Shown here one piece after another: positions 14,166 to 23,105 of a stretch of DNA of 24,791 bases (its first letter is position 1; each line of letters starts with the position of its first letter). The DNA comes from an uncultured Peptococcaceae bacterium (GTDB lineage Bacteria; Bacillota; Peptococcia; Peptococcales; Peptococcaceae). The translations under genes and the position numbers were made by a program. The stretch lies in assembly GCA_902462325.1 (NCBI GenBank), contig CABQBF010000024.1, positions 1 to 24,791 on the forward strand, written 5' to 3'. Below the pieces are notes generated by a model. It saw nothing but the letters and a program-made list of their open reading frames with translations, did no database searches and was not told the origin of the DNA.

Positions 14166-17036
14166 TTACAGCTCTGGTTTTGGGCCGTTGAGCTGTCTGT
14201 CCATAAATTTTTTCAAAAATTGACCGGTGTAAGATTTTTTCACCTTCACCACTTCTTCCGGTGTGCCGGTGGCCACAATACGACCGCCGCCTTTGCCGCC
14301 TTCCGGTCCTAAGTCGATGATATAGTCAGCCGATTTGATGACGTCCATGTTATGTTCAATAACCAGCACACTGTCGCCACCGGCCACCAGACGGTTCAGC
14401 ACTTCCAGCAGCTTGTGAATGTCGGCGATATGCAGACCAGTGGTGGGTTCATCTAAAATATACAGAGTTTTACCGGTACTTTTACGGGACAACTCGGTGG
14501 CCAACTTCACCCGCTGGGCTTCGCCGCCGGACAGCGTGGTGGCCGGTTGTCCCAGCTTCACATAACCCAGACCCACGTCCTGCAAAGTTTTGATTTTGCG
14601 GTAAATCTTGGGCAGGTTTTCAAAAAACTCTGCCGCCTGGTTGACGGTCATATCCAACACATCGGCAATGTTTTTGCCTTTGTAATGCACATCCAGCGTT
14701 TCCCGATTATACCGCCTGCCTTTGCACACTTCGCAGGGCACATACACGTCGGACAAAAAGTGCATCTCAATTTTGATGATACCATCGCCGCTGCAGGCTT
14801 CACAACGACCACCCTTCACATTAAAGCTGAACCGCCCGGCCTTGTAGCCCCGCATTTTAGCGTCCTGTGTCTGGGCAAACAGTTCACGGATAGCGTCAAA
14901 TACGCCGGTGTAGGTGGCTGGATTGGAGCGGGGCGTGCGGCCAATGGGCGACTGATCAATATTGATGACCTTGTCGATATGTTCCAATCCTTGTATGCCT
15001 TTGTGTTTGCCAGGATGCATTTTGGCGTTTTTATATAGGCTGCGAGTCAGTGCTTTGTAAAGGATTTCGTTAATCAGCGAGCTTTTTCCCGAACCAGACA
15101 CCCCTGTCACGCAAGTGAATACACCCAGGGGAATTTTAACGTTGATATTTTTCAGATTGTTTTCCGCAGCGCCTTCCACCACCAGCCATTTATCGTCTTT
15201 TGGTTGACGGCGCACCGGTGGAATGGGAATTTGCCGTTTGCCAGACAAATACAGCCCGGTTATAGAATTGGGATTGGCCTTGATTTCCTCCAGTGTGCCG
15301 GCTGCTACCACCTGACCGCCTTCCACACCGGCACCGGGGCCAATATCCACAATATAGTCGGCAGCGTACATGGTGTCCTCGTCATGCTCTACCACAATCA
15401 GGGTATTGCCTAAATCCCGCAAATGCTCCAGCGATTCAATCAGACGGGCGTTATCCCTCTGATGCAGCCCGATGCTGGGCTCGTCCAGCACATAAAGTAC
15501 ACCCACCAAACCGGAACCGATTTGGGTGGCCAGCCGAATACGCTGAGCTTCACCGCCGGATAGCGTCCCGGCAGCTCGACTTAATGTCAGATAATCCAAT
15601 CCTACATTGACTAAGAAATTCAAACGGGCCTTGATTTCTTTTAAAATTTGATGGCCAATAAGCTGCTGCCGCTCCGTTAATTGCAGCGTCGCAAAAAAGT
15701 CCGCTGCTTCCAGAATGGTCATATCGGTAACCTGGGCAATATTATAGCCATTTATTTTTACGGCCAGCACCTCCGGTTTTAAGCGCTTACCTTTGCAAAC
15801 TGGACACTGATTATCGGTCATATAGCTTTCAATTTCTTCTCGGGCATAGTCCGAATTGGTGTCCCGGTAGCGTCGGGTCAGATTGGGGATAATCCCTTCA
15901 TACAAGCTGGTGTGAGTCTTGGCTTCGTTAAACAGGTTGATGTAGTGAAAGGTAATGCGTTCCTCTCCAGCGCCGTATAAAATAATTTGCTTATGATCCT
16001 CCGGCAGGTCCTGCCAGGGAATATCCAGATTGATGTCCATTTTTTCCGCAATGGCTTCCAACATCTGAATATAATAGGTACTGATGCCGCCTTTGCTCCA
16101 AGGAGCCAGTGCGCCCTGCCGGATAGACAGAGTGGGGTCGGGAATGACCAGCGCCGCGTCAATTTCCATCTTGCTGCCCAGCCCGTCGCAGGCCGGACAA
16201 GCACCGTAAGGATTGTTAAAGGAAAACATGCGGGGATTGATTTCTCCAATGCTGATACCACAATCCACGCAAGCAAAATTGGAGCTTAATGTCAGCATTT
16301 CCTGGTCAATGACATCAATCATCACAATGCCGTCGGCCAACTTCAACGCTGTTTCCAGCGAATCGGACAGCCGGCCCTCAATACCTGGCTTGATGACAAT
16401 GCGGTCTATGACCACTTCGATGTTATGTTTTTTGGTTTTGGTCAGCTTGATATCTTCTTCCAGCTCCCGCATTTCACCATCTATCCGCACGCGCACATAG
16501 CCACTTTTTTTCAGTTGCTCAAAGGTTTTCTGGTACTCGCCCTTTTTGCCGCGGGCAATAGGCGCCAATACCTGTAGCTTAGTGCGCTCTGGATAGGCCA
16601 TCAACTGATCCACCATCTGCTCCACCGTCTGCTGGCTGATAGGCTTACCGCATTTGGGACAATGGGGCGTCCCCACACGGGCAAACAGCAGACGCAGATA
16701 GTCATAAATCTCCGTCACTGTACCCACCGTGGAGCGGGGATTCCGGCTGGTGGTTTTCTGATCAATGGATACCGCCGGAGATAGCCCCTCGATATAGTCC
16801 ACATCAGGCTTATCCATCTGGCCTAAAAACATACGGGCATAGGAGGACAGCGATTCCATATAACGACGCTGCCCTTCGGCATAGATAGTGTCAAAGGCCA
16901 ACGACGATTTTCCCGAACCACTGAGCCCAGTCATAACAATGAATTGATCGCGGGGAATTTCGATATCAATATTTTTCAGGTTATGCACCCGGGCACCCTG
17001 AATTTTAATTATATGCTTTGGTGTATTGGTCGTCAT
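14166..17036 (-). CDS. uvrA: Excinuclease ABC subunit A
   Basis: This 956-residue protein is the full length for UvrA, the DNA damage sensor of nucleotide excision repair and an ABC-type ATPase that loads UvrB at lesions. The first Walker A is GLSGSGKSSLAFDTIYAEGQ near residue 36, and the second is GVSGSGKSSLINEILYKAL in the C-terminal half. Two LSGGEAQR(I/V) signature motifs and two Walker B segments (VLDEPSIGLHQRD, ILDEPTTGLHIAD) are present. Zinc modules are visible as CVDCGISIGEINPRMF to CPACDGLG and CEACSGDG to CEVCKGRRYN, plus CPVCKGKR. The ATG follows AGGAGTAAACT. It starts three bases after the uvrB stop, so both come from one transcript. Confidence 0.98.
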   Translation of the reverse strand: MTTNTPKHIIKIQGARVHNLKNIDIEIPRDQFIVMTGLSGSGKSSLAFDTIYAEGQRRYMESLSSYARMFLGQMDKPDVDYIEGLSPAVSIDQKTTSRNPRSTVGTVTEIYDYLRLLFARVGTPHCPKCGKPISQQTVEQMVDQLMAYPERTKLQVLAPIARGKKGEYQKTFEQLKKSGYVRVRIDGEMRELEEDIKLTKTKKHNIEVVIDRIVIKPGIEGRLSDSLETALKLADGIVMIDVIDQEMLTLSSNFACVDCGISIGEINPRMFSFNNPYGACPACDGLGSKMEIDAALVIPDPTLSIRQGALAPWSKGGISTYYIQMLEAIAEKMDINLDIPWQDLPEDHKQIILYGAGEERITFHYINLFNEAKTHTSLYEGIIPNLTRRYRDTNSDYAREEIESYMTDNQCPVCKGKRLKPEVLAVKINGYNIAQVTDMTILEAADFFATLQLTERQQLIGHQILKEIKARLNFLVNVGLDYLTLSRAAGTLSGGEAQRIRLATQIGSGLVGVLYVLDEPSIGLHQRDNARLIESLEHLRDLGNTLIVVEHDEDTMYAADYIVDIGPGAGVEGGQVVAAGTLEEIKANPNSITGLYLSGKRQIPIPPVRRQPKDDKWLVVEGAAENNLKNINVKIPLGVFTCVTGVSGSGKSSLINEILYKALTRSLYKNAKMHPGKHKGIQGLEHIDKVINIDQSPIGRTPRSNPATYTGVFDAIRELFAQTQDAKMRGYKAGRFSFNVKGGRCEACSGDGIIKIEMHFLSDVYVPCEVCKGRRYNRETLDVHYKGKNIADVLDMTVNQAAEFFENLPKIYRKIKTLQDVGLGYVKLGQPATTLSGGEAQRVKLATELSRKSTGKTLYILDEPTTGLHIADIHKLLEVLNRLVAGGDSVLVIEHNMDVIKSADYIIDLGPEGGKGGGRIVATGTPEEVVKVKKSYTGQFLKKFMDRQLNGPKPEL

Positions 17037-17039
17037 AGT

Positions 17040-19013
17040 TTACTCCTGTTCTTCTCGCAGCTTCCGAATTTCATCACGCAACTGGGCGGCCTTTTCAAAT
17101 TCCAACTGTTTGGCCGCTGCTTTCATGTCTTTTTCCAACTGGCGAATTCGTTTTTCCCGTTCCTTCGCGTTGAGCATCGGCCGTTCTGCCACATAGTCAG
17201 CAATTTCTTCGGCCACCATGGTGGCTTCAATCACGGCTCGAATGTCCTTTTCAATGGTTTTAGGAACAATGTCGTGTTCTTTGTTATAGGCCATCTGAAT
17301 GGCGCGACGGCGCTCGGTTTCGTCAATGGCCTTGCGCATGGAGCCGGTGATGACATCGCCGTACATAATGACCTTGCCTTCTGCATTACGGGCCGCACGA
17401 CCAATGGTCTGCACCAACGAAGTCTCCGAACGCAAAAAGCCTTCTTTGTCAGCATCCAGAATGGCCACCAACGATACTTCTGGCAAGTCCAGCCCTTCCC
17501 GCAGCAGATTGATGCCTACCAGTACGTCAAATTCGCCTTTACGCAAATCCCGCAGGATTTCCATACGCTCAATGGTTTTTACCTCCGAATGCAAATACCG
17601 CACCCGCACGCCCACACTTTTCATGTAATCGGTCAAATCCTCAGCCATTTTCTTGGTCAGCGTGGTCACCAGCACCCGCTGGTCCTTCTCTGCCCGAATT
17701 CGAATTTCCTCCAGCAAATCGTCAATCTGATTTTGCACAGGGCGCACCTCTACTTCCGGATCTACTAAACCGGTAGGCCGGATAATCTGTTCCACCACCT
17801 GCTGGCTGTGCTCCCGTTCGTAAACGTTGGGGGTCGCGCTGACATAAATGGTTTGTCCTGTTTTCTGCTCAAATTCATCAAAACGCAGAGGCCGATTATC
17901 CAGTGCCGAAGGCAAACGGAAGCCGAAGTTGACCAAATTCTCCTTACGGGAGCGGTCACCGGCATACATGCCGCCCACTTGGGATACCGTCACATGGGAC
18001 TCATCTATAAAAGTCAAAAAATCATCGGGAAAGAAATCCAGCAAGGTGTTGGGCGTAGAACCTGGCTCTCGGCCCGACAATGGTCGTGAATAGTTTTCCA
18101 CGCCATTGCAGAAGCCCACTTCCCGCAGCATTTCCATATCATAGCGAGTACGCTGTTCAATACGCTGCGCTTCCAGCAGCTTATTCTGCGACTTGAACAG
18201 AGCCACTTGCTGCTCCATTTCCGCTTCAATAGCAGCAATAGCCGTTTCCATATATTCAGGGTCGGTGGCATAGTGCGTGTTGGGATAAATACTAACATGA
18301 TTGCGCAGTCCCAGCACTTGTCCGGTAATCACATCAATTTCCGCAATGCGGTCCACCTCGTCACCAAACATCTCAATGCGGATGGCTCGCTCACTGGCGC
18401 TGGCCGGCAGCACTTCAATACTGTCACCCCGCACACGGAAAGTGCCACGGTGAAAATTGACGTCATTGCGCTCATACTGAATTTCCACCAGCTTATGCAA
18501 AATTTCATCTCTGTCGTAGGTCAGCCCCACCCGCAGAGACAGTGTCTGCTCCCGGTATTCCTCCGGCGAACCCAGCCCGTAAATACAAGACACGCTAGCC
18601 ACCACAATCACATCGCGGCGCTCCAGCAAAGCCGCCGTAGCCGAGTGGCGCAGCTTCTCAATTTCTTCGTTAATCTGCGCATCCTTTTCAATATAGGTAT
18701 CGGTGGACGCCACATAAGCCTCCGGCTGATAATAATCGTAGTAGGACACAAAATATTCTACCGCATTCTCTGGAAAAAACTCCTTGAACTCACTATATAA
18801 CTGCGCTGCCAGCGTTTTATTATGGGCAATAATCAGCGCTGGTCGGTTGGCCTCCGCAATGATATTGGCCATGGTGAATGTTTTTCCCGAACCGGTAACC
18901 CCCAGCATAATCTGCTTGGGATAACCCGAATCCAGGCCATCCACCAGCTTGGCAATGGCCTGCGGCTGATCGCCGGTAGGCTGATATTCAGAATGTAATT
19001 TGAAATCTGGCAT
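17040..19013 (-). CDS. uvrB: Excinuclease ABC subunit B
   Basis: This 657-residue protein is the normal size for UvrB, the helicase-like subunit that verifies the lesion and recruits UvrC. The Walker A motif is GVTGSGKT (38-45). The damage-probing beta-hairpin follows (YYDYYQPEAYVASTDTYIEK), then the helicase motifs (FIDESHVT, YVSATPNVYE, GINLLREGLDLPEVSLV, QTIGRAARNAEGKV). The C-terminal UVR motif that binds UvrC is at the end (LEKDMKAAAKQLEFEKAAQL). The ATG has GAGGTG upstream. Its leader begins at a perfect extended -10 promoter about 150 bases away, with a LexA-like half-conserved box. It is the first gene of the uvrB-uvrA operon. Confidence 0.98.
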   Translation of the reverse strand: MPDFKLHSEYQPTGDQPQAIAKLVDGLDSGYPKQIMLGVTGSGKTFTMANIIAEANRPALIIAHNKTLAAQLYSEFKEFFPENAVEYFVSYYDYYQPEAYVASTDTYIEKDAQINEEIEKLRHSATAALLERRDVIVVASVSCIYGLGSPEEYREQTLSLRVGLTYDRDEILHKLVEIQYERNDVNFHRGTFRVRGDSIEVLPASASERAIRIEMFGDEVDRIAEIDVITGQVLGLRNHVSIYPNTHYATDPEYMETAIAAIEAEMEQQVALFKSQNKLLEAQRIEQRTRYDMEMLREVGFCNGVENYSRPLSGREPGSTPNTLLDFFPDDFLTFIDESHVTVSQVGGMYAGDRSRKENLVNFGFRLPSALDNRPLRFDEFEQKTGQTIYVSATPNVYEREHSQQVVEQIIRPTGLVDPEVEVRPVQNQIDDLLEEIRIRAEKDQRVLVTTLTKKMAEDLTDYMKSVGVRVRYLHSEVKTIERMEILRDLRKGEFDVLVGINLLREGLDLPEVSLVAILDADKEGFLRSETSLVQTIGRAARNAEGKVIMYGDVITGSMRKAIDETERRRAIQMAYNKEHDIVPKTIEKDIRAVIEATMVAEEIADYVAERPMLNAKEREKRIRQLEKDMKAAAKQLEFEKAAQLRDEIRKLREEQE

Positions 19014-19131
19014 AGCTTCACCTCAAATCCTGTTTATAGTAAAAAATGTCCTGTTACAGTTTCAAAATTCTCAGAAAATTTTATAACAAACCTCGCAAAT
19101 AGTATACCTGTTTTGCCAACCGTGCAAACCT

Positions 19132-19156
19132 CTTTTCTGTCGTTTTTACAGAAAAG
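19132..19156 (-). promoter_or_regulatory. Hairpin in the uvrB leader
   Basis: CTTTTCTGT (19132-19140) and ACAGAAAAG (19148-19156) are exact 9-bp inverted arms with a 7-base loop. It lies just downstream of the predicted uvrB transcription start and has no T-run on the minus strand. Confidence 0.45.
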
Positions 19157-19157
19157 G

Positions 19158-19198
19158 GAAGATACGTTCTATTATAGCACATTCTTACCATTTGACAA
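19158..19198 (-). promoter_or_regulatory. uvrBA promoter with a weak LexA-like box
   Basis: Minus-strand TTGTCA (19198-19193), 16 bp, TATAAT (19176-19171) with an adjoining TGC extended element. Immediately downstream, GAACGTATCTTC (19169-19158) differs by one base from the GAACnnnnGTTC pattern of Firmicute LexA sites. The promoter is well supported; the SOS box is tentative. A further TATACT-like -10 lies closer to uvrB. Confidence 0.6.
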
Positions 19199-19365
19199 GT
19201 CCGACTGTGCAGGTTTTGCTTGTATTTCGTTCTACGTATAAAAACAAAGTTCTATCATAAATGCTAGATTAAGAGAACCTTCAACATTTATTTTTTGTAA
19301 AAAATAAATCAAAAAATTCGTCACAATGAAAGCGTCAACACTCTCAGTAAAGGAAGTACTCACTC
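19199..19365. other. Gene-less spacer between the uvr promoter and the ISL3 fossil
   Basis: AT-rich, with stops in all frames. No terminal inverted repeat of the neighbouring ISL3 remnant could be recognised in it. Confidence 0.4.
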
Positions 19366-20263
19366 ATGCTCTATGAAAAAAACTTTTAGGATTGGAAGCG
19401 ATAATTATCACAAATATTGAGGAAACAAAAGAATCCTTTCTCATCTCTCTAGAAATGAAGCATAATGCTCACACTCGTCCGTAATACGGCATTATTGTGT
19501 TAAACAATTTTTGAAAAATAATCTATTTCTGTCCCATTACTATAAACGAATTTAAGGGTAATACTAACAGCCATAAGTATCAACCTATCCTAAGCCGATA
19601 TTGTAAAAAGTGCTGAATATCTTACCCTTCAGAAGCCAGAAAACGCTATATGAACACTTTTCACAGTATTCTATAGAAGAATGAAATAAGGTTATCCATG
19701 TAATGATGCACATGAACAAAGTTTTCCGCAGTACAATGAAGATATGCTTTCCCAACGCTGAAATTATAGCAGATAAATTTCATGTTCTTCAACTGGTAAA
19801 CAAATCTATGGAGACAGTGCGCAAGGAAATACAGAAGCTATTTTATACACACCGAAAAAAATATTTCAAGAAAAGCAGCTAGCTATTATTGCCATTATTA
19901 AAGAAAAACACAAAATTAATCGATCGAGAAAGGCACAGTGAGAAATTATGCTTTCTCTATTGGAAAAGCTGGCAATGGATTATTCATTGAAAGAAGGTTT
20001 CTAAAACATGATAGAGGCAAAGATACAGAAGCTTTCAAATAAGCTTACAGAGACTAGCATATGACAGTGGAAGCAGTGGTACAGAAATGTTTAAATACAT
20101 TGAGTTACTAGTATTGTCTATTGCGCAGGCCCTGTAAAACCGGTCACAATAATGAATCGTGGAAGAGCACAATAACAAAACTAAGTGGGTACAGAGAGCT
20201 TGTTATGTTATCACCAATTTCAAGCATTTTGGGAACAGGCTGTTTTATATAACGAATTCCTAA
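19366..20263 (+). pseudogene. Degenerate ISL3-family transposase
   Basis: No intact frame exists, but stretches in different frames match an ISL3 transposase in the right order. From 19383 the N-terminal part reads LLGLEAIIITNIEETKESF, then LISLEMKHNAHTRP, ending at TAA 19482, just where the zinc-binding cysteines should be. From 19745 the DDE-domain signature reads CFPNAEIIADKFHVLQLVN, followed by METVRKEIQKLFYTHRKKYF. The C-terminus reads CYVITNFKHFGNRLFYITNS and a TAA (20201-20263). The starting ATG at 19366 still has AAAGGAAG before it, with a one-base slip in the following A-run. Several frameshifts and stops separate these blocks, and part of the middle is missing. The element is long dead, and terminal repeats are not recognisable. 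Confidence 0.85.
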
Positions 20264-20324
20264 ATTAAGAAAACAGCCAATGAATTAGTTTTTCACTGAC
20301 TGTTCGCAGATTACTTTTTATTTC

Positions 20325-21044
20325 TTAATTTACCCCCAGCATTTCACAAAGAACCTTATTTGTTCTACTCACCCACAGCGCGATTTTCCTGATGATACGA
20401 TGGTTATTGATTTGATGATTGTTGACGCTTATCCTCCGAACTGGTGAGCTATCGTTCTCCTGCCTATAGGATTTCCAAAGCATAAACAGCGCCCCACCCA
20501 GCCCAATGGCTGCTATGGCGATAATCAACATGGGCATGGCTAATAGCAGCACAGCTATCATGGCGAAAACAGCCAACTTGCCCTTATCCCATACAACACC
20601 TTTCCCATTGCATGTAGGGCAAACCCGTTCTTTGCTGCCATGGCAAAGATAGCAATCAACCACGCCTCGTCCATTGCAAACATGACAAGTTTCATGCTCT
20701 AACCAAGACTCCTGCTTTACCCGTTCCACTCTGCCAGTTCCCCCACAGACTGTACAGATTACCTTCCCGCTGCCATGACAAACAGAGCAGGAACCGCCCT
20801 GCGGTTTTTTTCCGGTTCCGTTGCAAATACCGCACAGTACCTTGCCCTGCTGACACTGCGGATTATCGCAGGGCATCTCCATTTTCTGCGTTGTGGTTAC
20901 CTGACGGGGAACCACCCCTTTACCATCACAATTGGGACAAACTATTTCATGATTTTCGTTACAGCTACAGGCTATCCTGCCTGTACCAGTGCAAACGGAA
21001 CATTCTTTTTTGAAACTGGTCAGCCATCTCACTATCTGTTTCAT
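20325..21044 (-). CDS. Membrane-anchored CxxCxGxG zinc-knuckle protein (DnaJ-like zinc domain without J domain)
   Basis: This 239-residue protein's first 150 residues are nearly all Cys-rich knuckles: CSVCTGTG, CSC, CPNCDGKG, CDNPQCQQG, CGICNGTG, CSVCHGSG, CTVCGGTG, CHVCNGRG, CYLCHGS and CPTCNGKG. This is the repeat of the DnaJ zinc-binding region, but there is no J domain (no HPD) and no DnaJ C-terminal domain. A hydrophobic segment follows (LAVFAMIAVLLLAMPMLIIA, continuing AIAAIGLGGALFML), then a basic tail of about 45 residues. The ATG at 21044 follows GGGGGAG. It lies 42 bases after a smaller gene with the same knuckle-plus-helix design, so the two probably form an operon. The knuckles suggest zinc binding and unfolded-protein or RNA contact at the membrane; no function is established. 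Confidence 0.8.
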   Translation of the reverse strand: MKQIVRWLTSFKKECSVCTGTGRIACSCNENHEIVCPNCDGKGVVPRQVTTTQKMEMPCDNPQCQQGKVLCGICNGTGKKPQGGSCSVCHGSGKVICTVCGGTGRVERVKQESWLEHETCHVCNGRGVVDCYLCHGSKERVCPTCNGKGVVWDKGKLAVFAMIAVLLLAMPMLIIAIAAIGLGGALFMLWKSYRQENDSSPVRRISVNNHQINNHRIIRKIALWVSRTNKVLCEMLGVN

Positions 21045-21086
21045 CGTAATCTCCCCCATCAGGTCAAGCCATGCTGTTTTATTCCA

Positions 21087-21305
21087 CTATAACAAAAAAT
21101 ACACGCCAGCTATCACTGCTGCCACAACGACACAAACTGCGCCGACAATCAGCGGCGTATTATAGGATACCATTTCACCAGAACCGTTGCAAGACGGACA
21201 GACCAGTGTGTGGCATTCCTCATCTGCGCTACAGCTACAACAGACAATGCATTTTTCTCCGTTACAAGTTGGACAAACCTCGCGGTTTACAAAAATATTT
21301 GCCAT
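21087..21305 (-). CDS. Small zinc-knuckle protein with C-terminal membrane helix
   Basis: This 72-residue protein carries CPTCNGEKCIVCCSCS and CPSCNGSGE knuckles (residues about 11-45), followed by one membrane helix (PLIVGAVCVVVAAVIAGVYF) at the C-terminus. The CPxCNGxG spacing is the same as in the next gene, so the pair are likely relatives or partners. The ATG at 21305 (MANIFVNREVCPTC) is preferred because AAGGTG lies about nine bases before it; an ATG three codons earlier would touch that RBS. A TATAAT box lies about 40 bases upstream. Topology predicts a tail-anchored protein with the knuckles in the cytoplasm. Function unknown. Confidence 0.75.
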   Translation of the reverse strand: MANIFVNREVCPTCNGEKCIVCCSCSADEECHTLVCPSCNGSGEMVSYNTPLIVGAVCVVVAAVIAGVYFLL

Positions 21306-21343
21306 ATGTTTCATCACCTTAACTATTCAAGATCTTAATATTA

Positions 21344-21349
21344 ATTATA
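21344..21349 (-). promoter_or_regulatory. -10 element upstream of the zinc-knuckle gene pair
   Basis: Minus-strand TATAAT, a perfect -10, with only a weak -35 (TGTTCA) at 17 bp. The AT-rich sequence from here to 21483 contains no gene. Confidence 0.5.
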
Positions 21350-21483
21350 CAGCAAATATTTATATTTGAACAGCATTATTTCTAATTTTAAAAGACAATG
21401 TTTTTCCAACTAAAATATCTTCACGTATTTGTAAATAGTATATCCTGCAATGCAGCAAATAAAACACAAATTTCATCTATATG

Positions 21484-22488
21484 CTACAATAAAAAATAAC
21501 TGCCATCGGCTGCTCGCAAAGAAACATCGCCAGCCACTACCTGCTCTACGCCCTGTGCCGTTTGCACCTGCAAGGAACCGTCGTGGCCCAAACCTATCGC
21601 CGTTCCAGTCAGGATGGCATCACCCTGTCGCACAATCTGCACTTCTTTGCCAATCACGCAGGATAAAGACAGCCATTTTTCCCGAATGGCGTCAAAGCCT
21701 TGCCGCTCCAATAGCAGACAGTTTTCTTCAATTTTTTGCAGTACGGCGCATAAAATGCTGGTTCGCTGCACCGGATGCCCCGCTGCAACAGCCAAGGATA
21801 TGGCTTTCTGCTGCACCTCCTCAGGAAAATCGGCAAGCTGTTGGTTAGCATTGATGCCAATACCGGCAATCAACTGATGTACCTGACTCATCTCTGCCAC
21901 CAATTCCAACAAAATACCGCAAACCTTTTTTCCATGCAGCAATACATCATTGGGCCATTTCACCTGCACCTCCAAGCCGGTAGCCTGTCGAATACCTTCA
22001 GCCACCGCCACCGCCATCACAAAAGAATAGTTGCTGGTTTGCTGTAAACTAACGCCTGGCTCTAAGATAACTGAGAACCAAATTCCTGTGCCGCTGGGCG
22101 ATTCCCAGTGTCGCCCCAGTCGACCTCTGCCAGCAGTTTGCCGTTCTGCCACAATTACAGTACTCTGTCCATGCCCCTGTAAAATCAACCGCCGGGCTTC
22201 CAAATTGGTAGAGTCGATTTCTTCATAACAAAAAATTTGCTCTGTAGAACCGAAAAATCCATCAGGCAAAGCACGGCAAATCTCTTCTCGATTGAGCACA
22301 TCAGCGCCATTTAACAGCCGATAACCCAATCGGCGCTGCCCTTCAATCTGATAGCCGGCTTCCTGCAGCTTCTGAATTTGCTTCCATACTGCTGTTCTGG
22401 AAATACCACATTGCTGGCTTAACTCCTCCCCTGAAACATAAGAAGTGGTAGCCGTCAACGCTGCCAAAATTTTCTCCCTTGTGGTCAT
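21484..22488 (-). CDS. birA: Bifunctional biotin-protein ligase / biotin operon repressor
   Basis: This 334-residue protein activates biotin with ATP and attaches it to a lysine of biotin carboxyl carrier domains. The N-terminal winged helix (residues about 1-60; SGEELSQQCGISRTAVWKQI) marks it as the repressor-type, bifunctional form. The ligase domain shows EIDSTNLEARR, the biotinyl-AMP loop GRGRLGRHWESPSGTGIWFS (120-139) and VKWPNDVLLHGKKVCGILLE. The C-terminal SH3-like domain ends the protein. The ATG at 22488 follows GGGAAAGG; a longer frame to 22686 runs into the neighbouring remnant and has no RBS. It lies downstream of broken bioW- and bioF-like sequence, its natural regulatory targets. 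No recognisable BirA operator was found in the window. Confidence 0.96.
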   Translation of the reverse strand: MTTREKILAALTATTSYVSGEELSQQCGISRTAVWKQIQKLQEAGYQIEGQRRLGYRLLNGADVLNREEICRALPDGFFGSTEQIFCYEEIDSTNLEARRLILQGHGQSTVIVAERQTAGRGRLGRHWESPSGTGIWFSVILEPGVSLQQTSNYSFVMAVAVAEGIRQATGLEVQVKWPNDVLLHGKKVCGILLELVAEMSQVHQLIAGIGINANQQLADFPEEVQQKAISLAVAAGHPVQRTSILCAVLQKIEENCLLLERQGFDAIREKWLSLSCVIGKEVQIVRQGDAILTGTAIGLGHDGSLQVQTAQGVEQVVAGDVSLRAADGSYFLL

Positions 22489-22585
22489 ATTGCCTTTCCC
22501 CCGTTCTCTCCAATCCGTTGCTCTGACTCTATCATACCACATGGAGTAGGAAACTGTCTGCAAAAATATCAAATCCACGCACTTT

Positions 22586-22807
22586 CTACACAATTTCTTG
22601 AACGGTTCTAGCAATGGCTTGGACAGCCTTAGCCAATTCCTCTTTGGTATGAGACGCCTGCAAGTAAGCACAAAACCAGCAAACATTCTCCTGAAGCTGA
22701 CGCACCCTCTGCAAATTTCCCATCAGAATTCCTGGCCCTTCAAGCGGGCTAAGGCTTCCTCCAACTGTACATGAAGCGTTGTGCAAGAGAGCCACCGGAG
22801 CCGATGC
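22586..22807 (-). pseudogene. Remnant resembling the C-terminus of a PLP enzyme, probably bioF
   Basis: The minus-strand frame ending at 22586 reads SPLEGPGILMGNLQRVRQLQ, then a short bridge, then ASHTKEELAKAVQAIARTVQ and a stop. The final block closely follows the C-terminal HTxEELxxA motif of 8-amino-7-oxononanoate synthase (BioF) and related alpha-oxoamine synthases, and GPGILMGN resembles their PILIG(D/N) strand. The segment normally between them (VPAIRPPTV-like, RLR) is largely missing. There is no upstream catalytic part: the frame runs directly into bioW-like sequence. I read it as a deletion remnant. BioF is the best guess from its bioW neighbour; another aminotransferase-fold enzyme is possible. 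Confidence 0.4.
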
Positions 22808-23086
22808 CATATTGCTGTACAACGGTCTGTCCTTCCAGAACAGTTCCCATTTCTATCGTCGTTACTGATAAAGCAGGCAACAATAGTAACTCGCTTTATC
22901 TATGGTTTCAATTTTCAAATTTATAAAATTGGGCTTGCCCTTGATGTATTGTAACGCCCGCCGTAAAAGCTGACTACAACAAACCTCCGAATCCTCTTCC
23001 GGCACAATTTTTTCTGCACCGGAGATATGCGTCTCCTCTCCGTTCACCTTTGCAGAAGCCCGCATTTTAATGCTGTATCGTTGCAT
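22808..23086 (-). pseudogene. bioW: Truncated, frameshifted bioW (6-carboxyhexanoate-CoA ligase)
   Basis: The frame from ATG 23086 reads YSIKMRASAKVNGEETHISG, then AEKIVPEEDSE, LLRRALQYIKGKPNFINLKI and ETIDKA. This is the N-terminal signature of BioW, which makes pimeloyl-CoA from pimelate for biotin synthesis. At about 22896-22890 the frame must slip by one base to continue with LLLLPALSVTTIEMGTVLEG and QTVVQQY, after which homology stops. Only about 90 of the usual 230-250 residues remain, and the ATP-binding C-terminal half is absent. An AAGGAAG RBS is still visible before the ATG, about 20 bases after the end of the upstream remnant, so an old operon layout is preserved. Confidence 0.7.
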
Positions 23087-23105
23087 GACAAATACGCGCT
23101 TCCTT

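Noticed and set aside
22489..22686. N-terminal extension of birA to 22686
   Set aside because: No RBS at the upstream codon; the extension is the shifted frame of the bioF-like remnant, and birA homologues begin at the winged helix.
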